DNA from: Brevibacterium casei CIP 102111
GTDB taxonomy: Bacteria > Actinomycetota > Actinomycetes > Actinomycetales > Brevibacteriaceae
Direction: 5' to 3'
Assembly: GCF_900169275.1 (NCBI RefSeq)
Contig: NZ_FXZC01000003.1
Location: forward strand, 310,001-374,000
DNA: 64,000 nucleotides
Part shown: positions 1 to 8,052 of the stretch, piece after piece
Layout: the number at the start of each line of letters is the position of its first letter
How positions within the stretch are numbered: the stretch's first letter is position 1
The notes under the pieces: generated by a model
Seen by the model: the letters and a program-made list of their open reading frames with translations, nothing else
Databases searched by the model: none
Told to the model about the DNA's origin: nothing
Position numbers and translations under genes: made by a program

Positions 1-827
1 AGTTCCGCCCAGGTCTTGGTCTTGGGGATGAACGTGCACCGCCCGTTCTGGTGGTCCCAGGGGCCGGGGGTGTCTGGCGGGTATTCGGTGCCGTGCTTGG
101 CGAGGCAGGACGGGCAGGTGCGGGATGACAGTTGAGCCGTCCACACGACGGCCGTGACGGTCGGGTTCGCGTTGTTCTGTGCCCGGTTCGCGGCCCGGTG
201 CGCGTCGAGGGTCTCAGTCCTGGCGATTCTCATCGCCCGGGTGAGACCACCGTTGAACCCGCCGCGGGTGCGGCGCAGCATCTCCCTCGCCGCCCGGTCC
301 GGATGCCAACCACTGGGTACGGCACGGATGAGCGCCGACGTCATCGCATCCACAGCCTCATCCGAAAGCGGCAAGGACGAGGCGTGGATCTGGCCCAACG
401 ACCGTTCGATGATCTGCTCAAGCGCCGACTGATCCACACGCGTGAAGCTGGGCAGCAGACGCTGGTCTACGGGCGGCATCTGCGACATGGCGACACCAGT
501 GGTGAGGTCCGCGGTTCGTTCCACAACCTCCCGCACCGCCGGTTCCAGCAACGGCCCGATCTCCGCCGCGAGTTCCCGCAGTCGCGCCGAGGTCATCGCC
601 AGGGCACGCTGGGTGCGCGCCAGTTGGGTGATCTGGGCCGGGGTGAGTTGGTCGCCGGCGGCTTTGCGGGCGAGGATCACCGTGATCGTGTCCTGCCATT
701 CCGCGGCGATCTCCTGCCAGGCTTGCGCCCACCGTGCGGTGAGTGCCCTCGTGGAGGCGTCCACATAGTCGTCGACCATGTCCCGCAGCTCAGCGGCCCG
801 ACGCAACGTCAACTCAGTGATTGCCAC
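1..827 (-). CDS. Phage minor head protein, MuF/SPP1 gp7-like (C-terminus cut by window edge)
   Basis: The frame is open from a GTG at 827 to the left edge (275 codons, no stop seen). A strong AGGAGG lies 8 bases upstream. The first half is Ala/Arg-rich and helical. From about residue 195 it carries the head-morphogenesis signature: an RTETLDAHRAANR stretch, then TCPSC and KHG near residues 235-245, and a DHQNGRC motif near residue 262. This Cys/His pattern is typical of Mu F-like proteins. Known members sit in small copy number in the head near the portal, which fits its place directly downstream of the portal gene. The family call is firm; the exact C-terminus is not visible. Confidence 0.88.
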   Translation of the reverse strand, partial: MAITELTLRRAAELRDMVDDYVDASTRALTARWAQAWQEIAAEWQDTITVILARKAAGDQLTPAQITQLARTQRALAMTSARLRELAAEIGPLLEPAVREVVERTADLTTGVAMSQMPPVDQRLLPSFTRVDQSALEQIIERSLGQIHASSLPLSDEAVDAMTSALIRAVPSGWHPDRAAREMLRRTRGGFNGGLTRAMRIARTETLDAHRAANRAQNNANPTVTAVVWTAQLSSRTCPSCLAKHGTEYPPDTPGPWDHQNGRCTFIPKTKTWAE

Positions 828-840
828 ACCGGGGCCTCCT

Positions 841-2397
841 CTACTGCTTCTTGATCGCCTCCGCCGGATCCTCACCGCGTTCAAACGCCGCCACAGCCGC
901 ATCCCCCGCGCTCGTGGTGGGGTCGATGAAGTTGCCGTCGTCGTCCGTCCACTGTTCGAGGGTTTCGTCCACGTCCCGCTCCCCCAGGGCACGCAACAGA
1001 AGCCGCATGGTCGTCAGGGGTGGGAGTTTCCCGGTCGCGTCAGCGTCAACGATCGCCTTCGTGATGACCGCAACATCGACGTCGTCGAGGTCGGGCCAGG
1101 TGAACGTGATCGTCCGGTCGTCGTCGTTGCCGAGCACCACCTCTTGGCGTTGCGTGTACGGGTCGACCTTGATGCCGCCCTTGAGTGGCCCCTGTGGGGC
1201 GAGGACTGCCTGGTCGATGACGTGGTTGAGGATCGCCCGATACGTTTCCTGTGCGACGTCACGGCGCCCCTGCATGGTCAACCGGGTCGGCTGGTTGAGG
1301 GTCTCCGCGACCGCACGTGCACCTGTCTGGCCCGGGTCGGAGAGGAGCGTGGTGACCGGGACACCGAACGCACTGGCGACCATCGTTGCGAGTGGTCGAC
1401 CCGATTCGGCGTCGATCGTGGCACCGGTCTTCGGAACCGCCTCGAGTTGCGTGTTCGGGTCCATGCCGACGACACCACCAGCCTCGGGGAGACCGTTGAG
1501 TGCCGCACGCGCCTGCTGCGCTGTGGAACGCTTACCCGACAGTTTCCACGCGATGCGGGCGAGAGCCTTCGTGAGTTTCGCCCAGTCGTCGAGGAACCCC
1601 GTGTATGCGCGCGCCCAGGGAATGGCGGGGAACGCGTCCCCGAGCCCGTACTTCCCGACCTTGTTCACCGCCGTGTGATGCACGGCCGCGGACCAGTCGA
1701 CGGGGTTGCCGTCGATGACGGGCATGCGCCTCGTCGGGGTGTACCCGAGAGCCGGATACCACACAGTCTTCTGCCGGGTAGTGACTCGCGAGGTGCGTTC
1801 CCCGATGGTGGTTTCTTCGTAGTCGCGGCGGTAGAACCACGGCTCCGAAGCATCCTGCGGGTTGGTGATGATGTCCGTGACTTCGAGAGAGTCGAGGGTG
1901 CGGACCCGCACGAAACCCGTCTGCGGGTTGGTGAACAGGATCGCGTACACGTTCCCGTCCGTCGCGAGCCGCTTCTCCCACTCCTCGTGCGCCTGATGCC
2001 CGGTGAACGCGGCACGGTTGCCCGGGTCGTCGAGGAACGCCTGCAGGACACTGTTGACGTCCTGCGTGCCGGACTCCTTGCCGTCTGCGGCTTGCACACC
2101 GATGCCGCCGTTGCCGTGAATGTAGCCGGTGCGCACAGCGATCGCCCTGGCGATGAGGGGGTTCGCGATCGCCATGACCCGGCATATCTGCGTCGCCTGC
2201 TTACGGCCCTCCGGGGTGAGGTCGCGTTCCGTCTGCTCGCCGAGCTTCTGCCAAGATGCATCCTCGGAGAACATGCGGGACAGCTGTTCGTAGGATTCCT
2301 CGAGACGAAACGACAGGGTTTCGACTTCACCCTTGAGGCGTTTCATCTCCGGGTCGTCAGCGGCTTCACGGAGGCCAAGCCAGTCGAGTACACCCAT
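841..2397 (-). CDS. Phage portal protein
   Basis: This 518-residue protein has the usual length for a siphovirus portal. Portals form the dodecameric ring at one capsid vertex through which the terminase pumps DNA. The order terminase, portal, minor head is the classic packaging cassette. Visible features are a charged coiled N-terminus, a conserved-looking early helix (ANPLIARAIAVRTGYIHGNG near residues 80-100), a beta-rich central part, and a long stem-like helix around residues 290-310. The ATG at 2397 is preceded by GGAGG. The stop lies 13 bases before the next gene's start. The call rests on length, fold-like pattern and synteny. Confidence 0.88.
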   Translation of the reverse strand: MGVLDWLGLREAADDPEMKRLKGEVETLSFRLEESYEQLSRMFSEDASWQKLGEQTERDLTPEGRKQATQICRVMAIANPLIARAIAVRTGYIHGNGGIGVQAADGKESGTQDVNSVLQAFLDDPGNRAAFTGHQAHEEWEKRLATDGNVYAILFTNPQTGFVRVRTLDSLEVTDIITNPQDASEPWFYRRDYEETTIGERTSRVTTRQKTVWYPALGYTPTRRMPVIDGNPVDWSAAVHHTAVNKVGKYGLGDAFPAIPWARAYTGFLDDWAKLTKALARIAWKLSGKRSTAQQARAALNGLPEAGGVVGMDPNTQLEAVPKTGATIDAESGRPLATMVASAFGVPVTTLLSDPGQTGARAVAETLNQPTRLTMQGRRDVAQETYRAILNHVIDQAVLAPQGPLKGGIKVDPYTQRQEVVLGNDDDRTITFTWPDLDDVDVAVITKAIVDADATGKLPPLTTMRLLLRALGERDVDETLEQWTDDDGNFIDPTTSAGDAAVAAFERGEDPAEAIKKQ

Positions 2398-2408
2398 GTG
2401 GCCTCCTT

Positions 2409-3904
2409 TCAGAACTGAGTGATCAGGGGTGCGTCATCCGCCCACTCGTCGGCGACGAGCTGTTCCTGCGAGACAAGGGGGTGGAGGAGGAGGTTCTGTG
2501 CGGCGATCGCCATGCCGTCGCATGTGTCATCGTGGGTGGCGCCGGGGAATCCGCGGGCCTCCTCGATGAGGTCTTCGACGTTGGGCAGCAGTGACGAAGT
2601 GGGCAGGATGATGTTCCCGGCGTGTGCGAATGGGCTGATCGCGAGCATGCGCGTGTACTTCGTGCCCTCGGGCTCGACGGGGATGATGCCTGTGAGTTCC
2701 CGGGAGAGCGCCGTGGTGGCCGCGTCACCGTTCGCACGGGCCTCGATGTACTTGGCGGCCGCTTGCGGGTATTTCGCGGCCATGGAGCGCAGGGCATCGA
2801 GGGTGTCGTTGAAGTTCATGCGCCGACGGATCATGTCGATCAGGTAGATGTTGGGTCCGACCCGCAGCCAGGTTTGGATGACCGCGTAGTCGGAGGTCTC
2901 GCTGTCCCGGAACGTCAGGTCGGCGCTGATCGCGAGCTCGTACCCGTTCTCGATGAGTCCGGGTATGATCCTTGTGCCATTGTCTCGCTCAATCCACATG
3001 GGCTGGTTGTAGCGCGACCATTCGGCGGGGAACACGCCGCCCTCGTCCTGTGTGGGCCTCTGCTGATACAGCGAGGACCATGCCTTCGGAGGGGTCGCGA
3101 GCTTGCGCTGCTCCCACTGCTCATCGCTCATGCCATGGACGGTCTGCATGAACTCGCCAGGCTCGCGGCCAAGCGGGTCAGTTTCGCCCAGCGTGGGGTC
3201 GTGGTCGGCTTGCGCTGGGATACTGAGGACTTCCCAGTCCTCGCCGCCTGGCTCGGAGAGAATTCGGCCACCGAGGTCGCCGGTAGACCAGCGGGTCATG
3301 ATCAGGACAACCGAGGTTCCTGGGTGAAGTCGAGACTGTGCCGTCTCGGTCCACCAATTCCAGGCGGTCTCCTGCTTAACCTTGGAGATCGCGTCCTCGT
3401 GGTTCTTCACGGGGTCATCGATGATCATGAGGTTCGATGGGCGGCCAGTCAGGGCGGAGCCGATGCCGGCAGTGAACATGCCACCGATATGCCCCTCGAG
3501 TTCCCACTCTTGTTGGGCGCTGATGTCGTCTCGAACGTTGATGCCAAGGAGTTCCTGGTTGGATCGAATGTCATCACGGACTGCACGGCCCCACCTGCGT
3601 GCAACTCCCGTCTCATATGACGCGAGCGTGATTCTGGTATCCGGATCCTGAGTTAATACCCACAGAGGAAACCGGCGTGAGGCTGTCTGGCTTTTCCCGT
3701 TTGCGGCGAAACATTGATCATGAGCCGGGAATCCGGTGTCTGGTATGCCCTGGTCAGCGCCTCGTCGATGAGCTTCAGCGCGGGTGTGACGACGATCTTT
3801 GGGTCGATCGCCTTGGCAAGCTTGAGCGGGGACGACCATCGAGGTCGAGTGTCAGCCGCGCGTTCAAGCTTGTCGGCCAAGGCGGTCATCCAGTCGATGC
3901 TCAC
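2409..3904 (-). CDS. terL: Terminase large subunit, interrupted by a -1 frameshift in Walker A
   Basis: Two frames must be joined to give a normal terminase. The first starts at GTG 3904 (RBS AGGAGG) and runs to a TAA at 3653-3655 (83 residues, ending in a nonsense tail). The second carries the rest to 2409. Joined by a -1 shift at 3692 they give about 498 residues, normal for TerL. Walker A then reads SPQTGKS (residues 66-72), Walker B is LMIIDDP (Asp163-Asp164), and the nuclease domain starts at AISADLTF (Asp329). TerL is the ATPase and nuclease that packages DNA through the portal. Without the shift the zero-frame product stops right after the P-loop. A single-base deletion and programmed slippage both fit. 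Confidence 0.85.
3692..3698 (-). other. GGGAAAA heptamer at the terminase frame change
   Basis: In the zero frame the bases read AC G GGA AAA GCC, which fits the X XXY YYZ form of a -1 slippery site. Slipping back one base gives AGC, the Ser of TGKS, and enters the long terminase frame. The lambda tail G/GT genes use the similar GGGAAAG. I see no strong stem-loop just downstream, only a weak ACAG/CTGT pairing. Loss of one C from an ancestral ACGGGCAAAAGC would create the same sequence, so mutation is at least as likely as programming. Confidence 0.5.
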
Positions 3905-3913
3905 GTTGACCTC

Positions 3914-4507
3914 CTATGCCGCTCGGTCCCGGTCGTTGTGGGTGAACAAGACGTTCCGGAGCTGCCGTGCCGCTTCGGCGGCTTCTTCGATCGTAGCGAA
4001 CCGGGTGCCAGCGTAATGCTGTCGGCCTTCGTGTTGCACCTTAGCCATCCAAGCGTTGGTAATTGCGTTCCAGTAGACACCTTGGACGCCTGATGCCTTG
4101 TTGTTGCGGTTCGCGCCTTGTCGGTGCTGGTGGTTTTGGGAAGTCGTGACCAGTCGCAGGTGGTCAACGTTCATGCATGCGCGATTCCAGCACCGATGAT
4201 CAATCTCCATCCCAGTCGGGATCGGGCCATTCGCCAGCGTCCAGGCGACTCGGTGCACCTCAGTGCGGATGCCTCGAAAGCTCATGTACCCGTAGCCGTT
4301 GCGGGCAATGTATCCCATCCAGAGGATGCAGCTATCGGCGGTGATCTTGCTCCTAGCCTCAAGCGTCCGTGCCGCCTTGGCATCGGGGCTCAGGTCAATG
4401 GTGGGGCTTCCATACTTGCGCCAGCGCTGGTAGTGCTTGTTGCACCACCCTCGCGCAAGGTGCGACCCGTCGCATCCGTCGATTGAGCACCTGGTAGCGT
4501 TTTCCAT
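3914..4507 (-). CDS. HNH endonuclease with N-terminal zinc finger and C-terminal AP2-like domain
   Basis: The 197-residue protein has three parts. First is a CSIDGCDG...GWCNKHYQRW finger (residues 7-28), like those of other phage HNH proteins. Second is the HNH core with EVHRVAW, GMEIDHRCWN and NVDHLRL (residues 83-121). Third is an AP2-like DNA-binding stretch (GVYWNAITNAWMAKV, about 142-156). This is the layout of free-standing homing-type nucleases. It sits directly upstream of the terminase, where HNH proteins often assist cos cleavage. The AP2 module and the two relatives at 15,286 and 16,513 favour a homing role here. The ATG at 4507 follows an AGGGATG-type RBS. Confidence 0.87.
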   Translation of the reverse strand: MENATRCSIDGCDGSHLARGWCNKHYQRWRKYGSPTIDLSPDAKAARTLEARSKITADSCILWMGYIARNGYGYMSFRGIRTEVHRVAWTLANGPIPTGMEIDHRCWNRACMNVDHLRLVTTSQNHQHRQGANRNNKASGVQGVYWNAITNAWMAKVQHEGRQHYAGTRFATIEEAAEAARQLRNVLFTHNDRDRAA

Positions 4508-4721
4508 GAAGTCATCCCTTCAAGATGATTTCCATACCCCGGGCTGTTAGCGCAGCGCCGGGGTTCTTCTTTGGGTAAGACTGTGCCCCTCGGAGCCGGC
4601 GGATGAGACGGCCGCGGCTGCGACGAGGGGCCGGCATCCACGGGGAAAGGAACACGTGAATGCGAAAGATGGACCGCTGGTGACCCGTTTCAGGGTGTAA
4701 GCGAATCCATCTTTTCACAGA
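4508..4721. other. Non-coding gap with several inverted repeats
   Basis: This 214-base gap interrupts an otherwise packed operon. It holds three inverted repeats: CCCCGG/CCGGGG at 4537-4563 (followed on the + strand by TTCTTCTTT), GCCCCTC/GAGGGGC around 4586-4626, and AAGATGGA/TCCATCTT around 4668-4714. No convincing ORF or tRNA is present. Its place just upstream of the HNH and terminase genes makes a packaging (cos or pac) site or a regulatory RNA possible. This is inference only. Confidence 0.35.
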
Positions 4722-5420
4722 CTATGCGGACAACTGGGCGCATGCAAGCCTGGGGGTGCGTGTCGCGAATCTTTCCACCACATCCCCCACCCGGAAGCCG
4801 TCAGCGTGCTTCGCGAGGTTGCCGCGCTTCCCGGCTTTGCGGATCGTGTCGGGGGGCACGTCCATGTCGTAGATCTCCCGCAGCACCGCGGACACGTTGG
4901 GGGCGGCGAGCACCTTGTCCAGGGTTTGGCCCTTGAGTTGCTCCCGCAGCGTGTGGGTGCGCTCCACGGTGCCGTCTGGGAGGCGCACTGTCTGCTCCCA
5001 CGGCCACGCGTATATGGGGGCCCCGTCGAACAGGGTGACGAGCCGGCGTTCGTCTTTGCTGGCGTAGGGGCGGCGGAGGGCTTTCACGCAGTCGTCGATC
5101 TCGATGGTGAAGTCCTCGAGTGCGGGATGCTGGGCGAGCCAGTCGGCTTTGGTGTAGACCCAGGCGGCGATGGAGAGGGTGTCGTCGTCGCAATCGATGA
5201 CGAATCCGCCTTCTTCGCCGATCATGAGCGCCCAGGAGGTGAGCTTCTGCTTCAAGTCCAGCTTCGCGTCGAGGATAGCCACTGGCATGGGTGGGCGTGA
5301 CCCGCTGGTGGCCCCGGATTGGCCACCGCGCGGTGCTGGCGGGTGTTCGGCGAGGTTGAGGGCGTCGTGGATGTTGTCGCAGAGGTTGCGCACCCGCTGG
5401 GCTGGGGATGGGTCAGTCAC
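4722..5420 (-). CDS. Hypothetical phage protein (232 aa), candidate terminase-associated
   Basis: I do not recognise the family. The start is GTG 5420, with AAGGAGG just upstream and a GTGA overlap with the preceding gene's stop. A longer frame upstream has no matching RBS. The N-terminus is polar with a Pro/Gly-rich linker (residues 25-45). The middle is an acidic globular part (residues 60-150). The C-terminus (DVPPDTIRKAGKRGNLAKH, about 190-208) resembles a helix-turn-helix that chooses between templates. Its position one gene before HNH-terminase would suit a small terminase subunit or DNA-binding accessory, but nothing in the sequence proves it. Confidence 0.7.
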   Translation of the reverse strand: MTDPSPAQRVRNLCDNIHDALNLAEHPPAPRGGQSGATSGSRPPMPVAILDAKLDLKQKLTSWALMIGEEGGFVIDCDDDTLSIAAWVYTKADWLAQHPALEDFTIEIDDCVKALRRPYASKDERRLVTLFDGAPIYAWPWEQTVRLPDGTVERTHTLREQLKGQTLDKVLAAPNVSAVLREIYDMDVPPDTIRKAGKRGNLAKHADGFRVGDVVERFATRTPRLACAQLSA

Positions 5421-5674
5421 TGGCCCCTCCTTCCGTCCAGGTCGTGCGGTCCTTGGTGTTCGCGCATATGGTCGGGGATGGTCCAGTAGTAGATGGATGG
5501 GCCGTTGCCTGTGATGCTGTGAGTTTCGACCCTGTGCCAGTTCCCGCAGGCGTACATGTGCCCAGGGCATACGATGTGGGTTCGTTCGGGCATGGCGGCG
5601 AGGAGTGCCTCCGCCTCGTCGGGGTGCTCGCGAACGAAATTCTCATCGATGTCATCGAGTCTCAGCTCAGACAT
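5417..5674 (-). CDS. Hypothetical small phage protein (85 aa)
   Basis: The ATG at 5674 has GGAGG just upstream and the protein reads MSELRLDDIDENF. It overlaps the preceding gene's stop and shares GTGA with the next gene. The centre has an HIVCPGHMYACGNWHRVETH stretch whose two Cys and three His could bind a metal. No family recognised. Confidence 0.75.
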   Translation of the reverse strand: MSELRLDDIDENFVREHPDEAEALLAAMPERTHIVCPGHMYACGNWHRVETHSITGNGPSIYYWTIPDHMREHQGPHDLDGRRGQ

Positions 5675-5915
5675 GTGGCCTCCATTGAGCGGTGCGGTCG
5701 AGGGCGAGTTCCAGGCGCCGGTCGTCGAAGATCGTGACCTCGAATTCATCCCAGGGAGGGGCGACCTCGGCTTGTCTCCCGGCCCAGCAGCGATTCGTTC
5801 GCAGGCGCGTGACGGTGATGCCTCGGTGTTCGTTGCCGTCGTCTCGAATGTCGACGCGGGTGCCGAGGGTCGACAACGGCATGGTGTCGATCGGCAGCCA
5901 CGGGTTATCAGTCAC
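5667..5915 (-). CDS. Hypothetical small phage protein (82 aa)
   Basis: It starts MTDNPWLPIDTMPL at ATG 5915 and overlaps both neighbours by a few bases, as coupled genes do. It looks like a small beta-rich soluble protein with a Trp-containing, charged C-terminus. No motif or family recognised. Confidence 0.72.
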   Translation of the reverse strand: MTDNPWLPIDTMPLSTLGTRVDIRDDGNEHRGITVTRLRTNRCWAGRQAEVAPPWDEFEVTIFDDRRLELALDRTAQWRPHV

Positions 5916-6118
5916 TTGCTCTCTCCTGGCCGGTAGATTCGTTCGCCGTCACGCATCGTGAGCAGTTCGGGCCCGTCCTCACCGATGACATGCAGGCCCG
6001 CCCGGTGGCAGTCGCATCCGCAGTCGGTTGGTTCGTCGTTGATGTCGTCCCAGGCGTTGCCGTCGCACTTGCGGTGGTTGCTATCTCGGCAATCTGGGCT
6101 GAGGAATATGGGTGTCAT
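5912..6118 (-). CDS. Hypothetical Cys-rich phage protein (68 aa)
   Basis: The ATG at 6118 lies in a 4-base overlap with the previous gene. Five Cys and three His cluster in the first 40 residues (PDCRDSNHRKCDG and DCGCDCHRAGLH), so zinc binding is likely. The C-terminus contains a GEDGPELLTMRDGERI hairpin-like segment. The role is unknown. Confidence 0.74.
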   Translation of the reverse strand: MTPIFLSPDCRDSNHRKCDGNAWDDINDEPTDCGCDCHRAGLHVIGEDGPELLTMRDGERIYRPGESK

Positions 6119-6339
6119 GCGTCCTCCTTGACGACTGGGACGTGGAACATGCGGTGCGGGACACGGCCGGCCTCCAGGGTCACTGTGCCGCTCTGAATGT
6201 CGTATGGGCTGGGGTTGGGTGCGACTTCTTCGCCGATCGCGTAGGTCGGGAAGAGGTGAAGCTCGAGAATCGTGTTCGGGTCGAAACCGAGTGTTCTGAT
6301 TGCTTCGATGAGTTGCTGTTGAGTGATGACCTTGCTCAT
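6115..6339 (-). CDS. Hypothetical small phage protein (74 aa)
   Basis: It starts MSKVITQQQLIEAIRTLGFD at ATG 6339, just after an AGGAGAG RBS. The sequence suggests an N-terminal helix followed by a beta-rich part (TILELHLF, SGTVTLEAG). It overlaps both neighbours by 4 bases. No family recognised. Confidence 0.75.
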   Translation of the reverse strand: MSKVITQQQLIEAIRTLGFDPNTILELHLFPTYAIGEEVAPNPSPYDIQSGTVTLEAGRVPHRMFHVPVVKEDA

Positions 6340-6602
6340 ATCTCTCCTCGGTATCGTTGGGCGACTTGTTCGAGTGCTTGGGCGGTGAGGGCTGCGGCGT
6401 GGACCCACAGCATCCCGGTGACGGCGGCATTGTCGGTTTGGTAGAGGGCGTTGGCCTCAATGGAGTCGATGTGTTCGGCGAGGGTCATGCCGTCCGGGGT
6501 GGACCCGTTCGACTGGTGTGCGAGACCCAGTTCGACGGATGCGTCACGGATCCGCTTGCGTTGTTTCTCGCCTTCGGTGTAGCGGTCGTCGAACATCGTC
6601 AT
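6336..6602 (-). CDS. Hypothetical helical phage protein (88 aa)
   Basis: It starts MTMFDDRYTEGEKQRKRIRD at ATG 6602 and appears almost all helical, with a charged N-terminal half and an Ala/Gln-rich C-terminal helix pair (WVHAAALTAQALEQVAQ). It is linked to its neighbours by 4-base overlaps. Size and helical-hairpin character recall small anti-defence proteins, but I found no diagnostic motif. Confidence 0.74.
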   Translation of the reverse strand: MTMFDDRYTEGEKQRKRIRDASVELGLAHQSNGSTPDGMTLAEHIDSIEANALYQTDNAAVTGMLWVHAAALTAQALEQVAQRYRGEI

Positions 6603-7243
6603 GTGCGTCCTCCTGCGGCGTCGCGGAGGATGCGGGGGATTTCGGTGGCGGCGGTGCGCATCTGCTCCGGGGTGGCGTTGATCGCGGTGAGGAGGGAGGT
6701 GAGGACGGCTTCGAACTGCTCCCCTGTCCGTTCGGCCACGCGCACTTGCCTCTCGTCCACACCGGCCTTGAGTGTTTCGGCGGCGTACCGGGCGAGCTGG
6801 TCTTGGGCCTTGTGGAGCATGGCGTACACGATGTGCTGGCGGGCTTCCTCGGTGCGGTCGAACTGGGCACCAAGTTCAGGGTTGTCCTTGGCGACGACCT
6901 TCGTCTCACCCCACCACAGGTCACCCTCGTGCTCGAGCGTCTCCACCTGGTGGCGCAACCACTCGACCTCCCCTGCTTTCGCCGCGACGAGGTCAAGCAA
7001 CGCTTGTGCGGGGTCGAGGTTGTCGTGCGGGGTGCCGAGGCGGCGTGCGACGCGGGCGAGTTTCTCCTGCTCGAGGTTCCGGGCTGCGGCGGCACGGGAC
7101 TTCTTGGATGCTCCGCCGTGGGCTCGGCACACTGTGAGACCGCGCACGGGGTAGGCGCCACACTGCTCCCCAGGCCGTTTCTTCGAGGCCGCCTGGCATT
7201 TCCGCGGGTCCCAGCCAGACTTGTCGATGTTCTTCCCGCTCAT
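6599..7243 (-). CDS. HGG-motif zinc-binding phage protein, possible small terminase subunit
   Basis: The 214-residue protein starts with WDPRKCQAASKKRPGEQCG, then GLTVCRAHGGASKKS. The three Cys and the CxxHGG motif are common in phage packaging and DNA-binding proteins, including some annotated small terminases. The rest is a long helical, partly coiled region (residues 60-200) suited to oligomer formation. I chose ATG 7243, which overlaps the previous stop (TGATG); a GTG at 7246 is an alternative. Several genes lie between it and the large terminase, so the small-terminase role is only a suggestion. Confidence 0.75.
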   Translation of the reverse strand: MSGKNIDKSGWDPRKCQAASKKRPGEQCGAYPVRGLTVCRAHGGASKKSRAAAARNLEQEKLARVARRLGTPHDNLDPAQALLDLVAAKAGEVEWLRHQVETLEHEGDLWWGETKVVAKDNPELGAQFDRTEEARQHIVYAMLHKAQDQLARYAAETLKAGVDERQVRVAERTGEQFEAVLTSLLTAINATPEQMRTAATEIPRILRDAAGGRT

Positions 7244-7497
7244 CACAGCCCCGTGACGGGTTGGAGGTCAGTGACCGTGATTGTTGCGTTCGCGGGCACC
7301 GTGTGCTGGTGGTCGGCGATGATCAACGTGGTGCTGGTGGTGGTGTGGGCGTAGAAGGTGAGGATGCCTTGCCGGCATCTGCCGAGGGCTTCCAGGGTGG
7401 GGAGGGTGACGTGTTTGCCCAGGTGTTCGGGGCCGATGTTGCGGGCTATCATGTGCCCAGCATTCAGGGGGGTGTCCTGGAATGCCCGGGACGGCAC
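7243..7497 (-). CDS. Hypothetical phage protein (84 aa), beta-rich
   Basis: The frame begins at GTG 7497, six bases after the previous stop. An internal ATG at 7452 (MIARNIGPEHLGKHV) is an alternative start, and neither has a clear RBS. The second half is beta-rich (STTLIIADHQHTVPANATIT), suggesting a small barrel. The stop overlaps the next gene's ATG. Function unknown. Confidence 0.6.
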   Translation of the reverse strand: MPSRAFQDTPLNAGHMIARNIGPEHLGKHVTLPTLEALGRCRQGILTFYAHTTTSTTLIIADHQHTVPANATITVTDLQPVTGL

Positions 7498-7503
7498 GCC
7501 GTG

Positions 7504-7650
7504 TTAGTGGGGGTTTTGGCGGTGGTTGAGGATCCAGGCGAGACCACGTGCTGGGGCGGAGATGAACAGGGTGCTGGGGGTGCGGGTGTTGCGGGGTCGC
7601 GGTGTGCGTGCGGCCCAAAGCCGGAACCATCGGGCCTCCCAGGGCCTCAC
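7504..7650 (-). CDS. Very small Trp/Arg-rich phage protein (48 aa)
   Basis: The GTG at 7650 overlaps the upstream stop as GTGA, the coupling pattern seen throughout this operon. The peptide starts VRPWEARWFRLWAARTPRPR, with four Trp in 48 residues and a net positive charge, then ISAPARGLAWILNH. It fills the gap between its neighbours without leaving free space, which supports it being real. No family recognised. Confidence 0.55.
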   Translation of the reverse strand: MRPWEARWFRLWAARTPRPRNTRTPSTLFISAPARGLAWILNHRQNPH

Positions 7651-7868
7651 TCCCGGTCCTCGTGGTGTCGGCAGGCGATGCGCCCACAATGGCAGGTGAT
7701 CAGTGAGAGGTCGTCCGGGTAGAAGTAGTGGTTGACGCCTTCTTCGTCAACGTAGCGCCCCCAACTCCGGTACACGGGTCGACTGTGCACGTACTGGCCT
7801 GAGCTGAGCAGCCAGTGGCGGTGCCATTCGCCTCGAGTGTGCTCGGCGAGGTGGTTGAAGGGCTTCAC
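7647..7868 (-). CDS. Hypothetical phage protein (73 aa) with His/Cys-rich C-terminus
   Basis: I chose GTG 7868 because GGAGGAG lies immediately upstream. The frame is open further upstream but lacks an RBS. The sequence is rich in Trp, His and Tyr (RGEWHRHWLLSSGQYVHSR), and the tail TCHCGRIACRHHED could bind zinc. Function unknown. The 52 bases between it and the gene starting at 8052 show nothing notable. Confidence 0.68.
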   Translation of the reverse strand: MKPFNHLAEHTRGEWHRHWLLSSGQYVHSRPVYRSWGRYVDEEGVNHYFYPDDLSLITCHCGRIACRHHEDRE

Positions 7869-7920
7869 GTCTCCTCCGTTCACAAGTTTCGTCCCATCGG
7901 ACGGGTGGAAAGTTGTAGGG

Positions 7921-8052
7921 TCATCGGCCCTCCCCAAGTAGTTTGAGTCGTGCGTCCTCACTGCCGAGTAGGGTCACTGCGATGCGTGCGCACGGCTCAC
8001 AGAGGGGTGTGAACGCGGCCGCGCAGTGCTCTCCGCGGTCGATGCAGTTCAC
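7921..8052 (-). CDS. Very small Cys-containing phage protein (43 aa)
   Basis: The GTG at 8052 overlaps the preceding stop (GTGA), and GGAGG sits 5-10 bases upstream inside the previous gene. The peptide VNCIDRGEHCAAAFTPLCEP has a Cys-7-Cys-7-Cys-2-Cys arrangement that could form a zinc knuckle. No family recognised. Confidence 0.6.
   Translation of the reverse strand: MNCIDRGEHCAAAFTPLCEPCARIAVTLLGSEDARLKLLGEGR

Noticed and set aside
778..2418. Long open frame on the + strand opposite the portal gene
   Set aside because: It is a GC-driven shadow: arginine- and valine-rich, without RBS, opposite a well supported portal gene.
4530..4630. tRNA-like folded sequence in the gap before HNH
   Set aside because: No T-arm GGTTCGA-type sequence or paired acceptor ends could be found.
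6336..6602. Possible Acb2-type anti-CBASS protein
   Set aside because: Size and helical nature fit, but the conserved C-terminal EEAVMWA-like stretch of that family is absent, so I left it as hypothetical.
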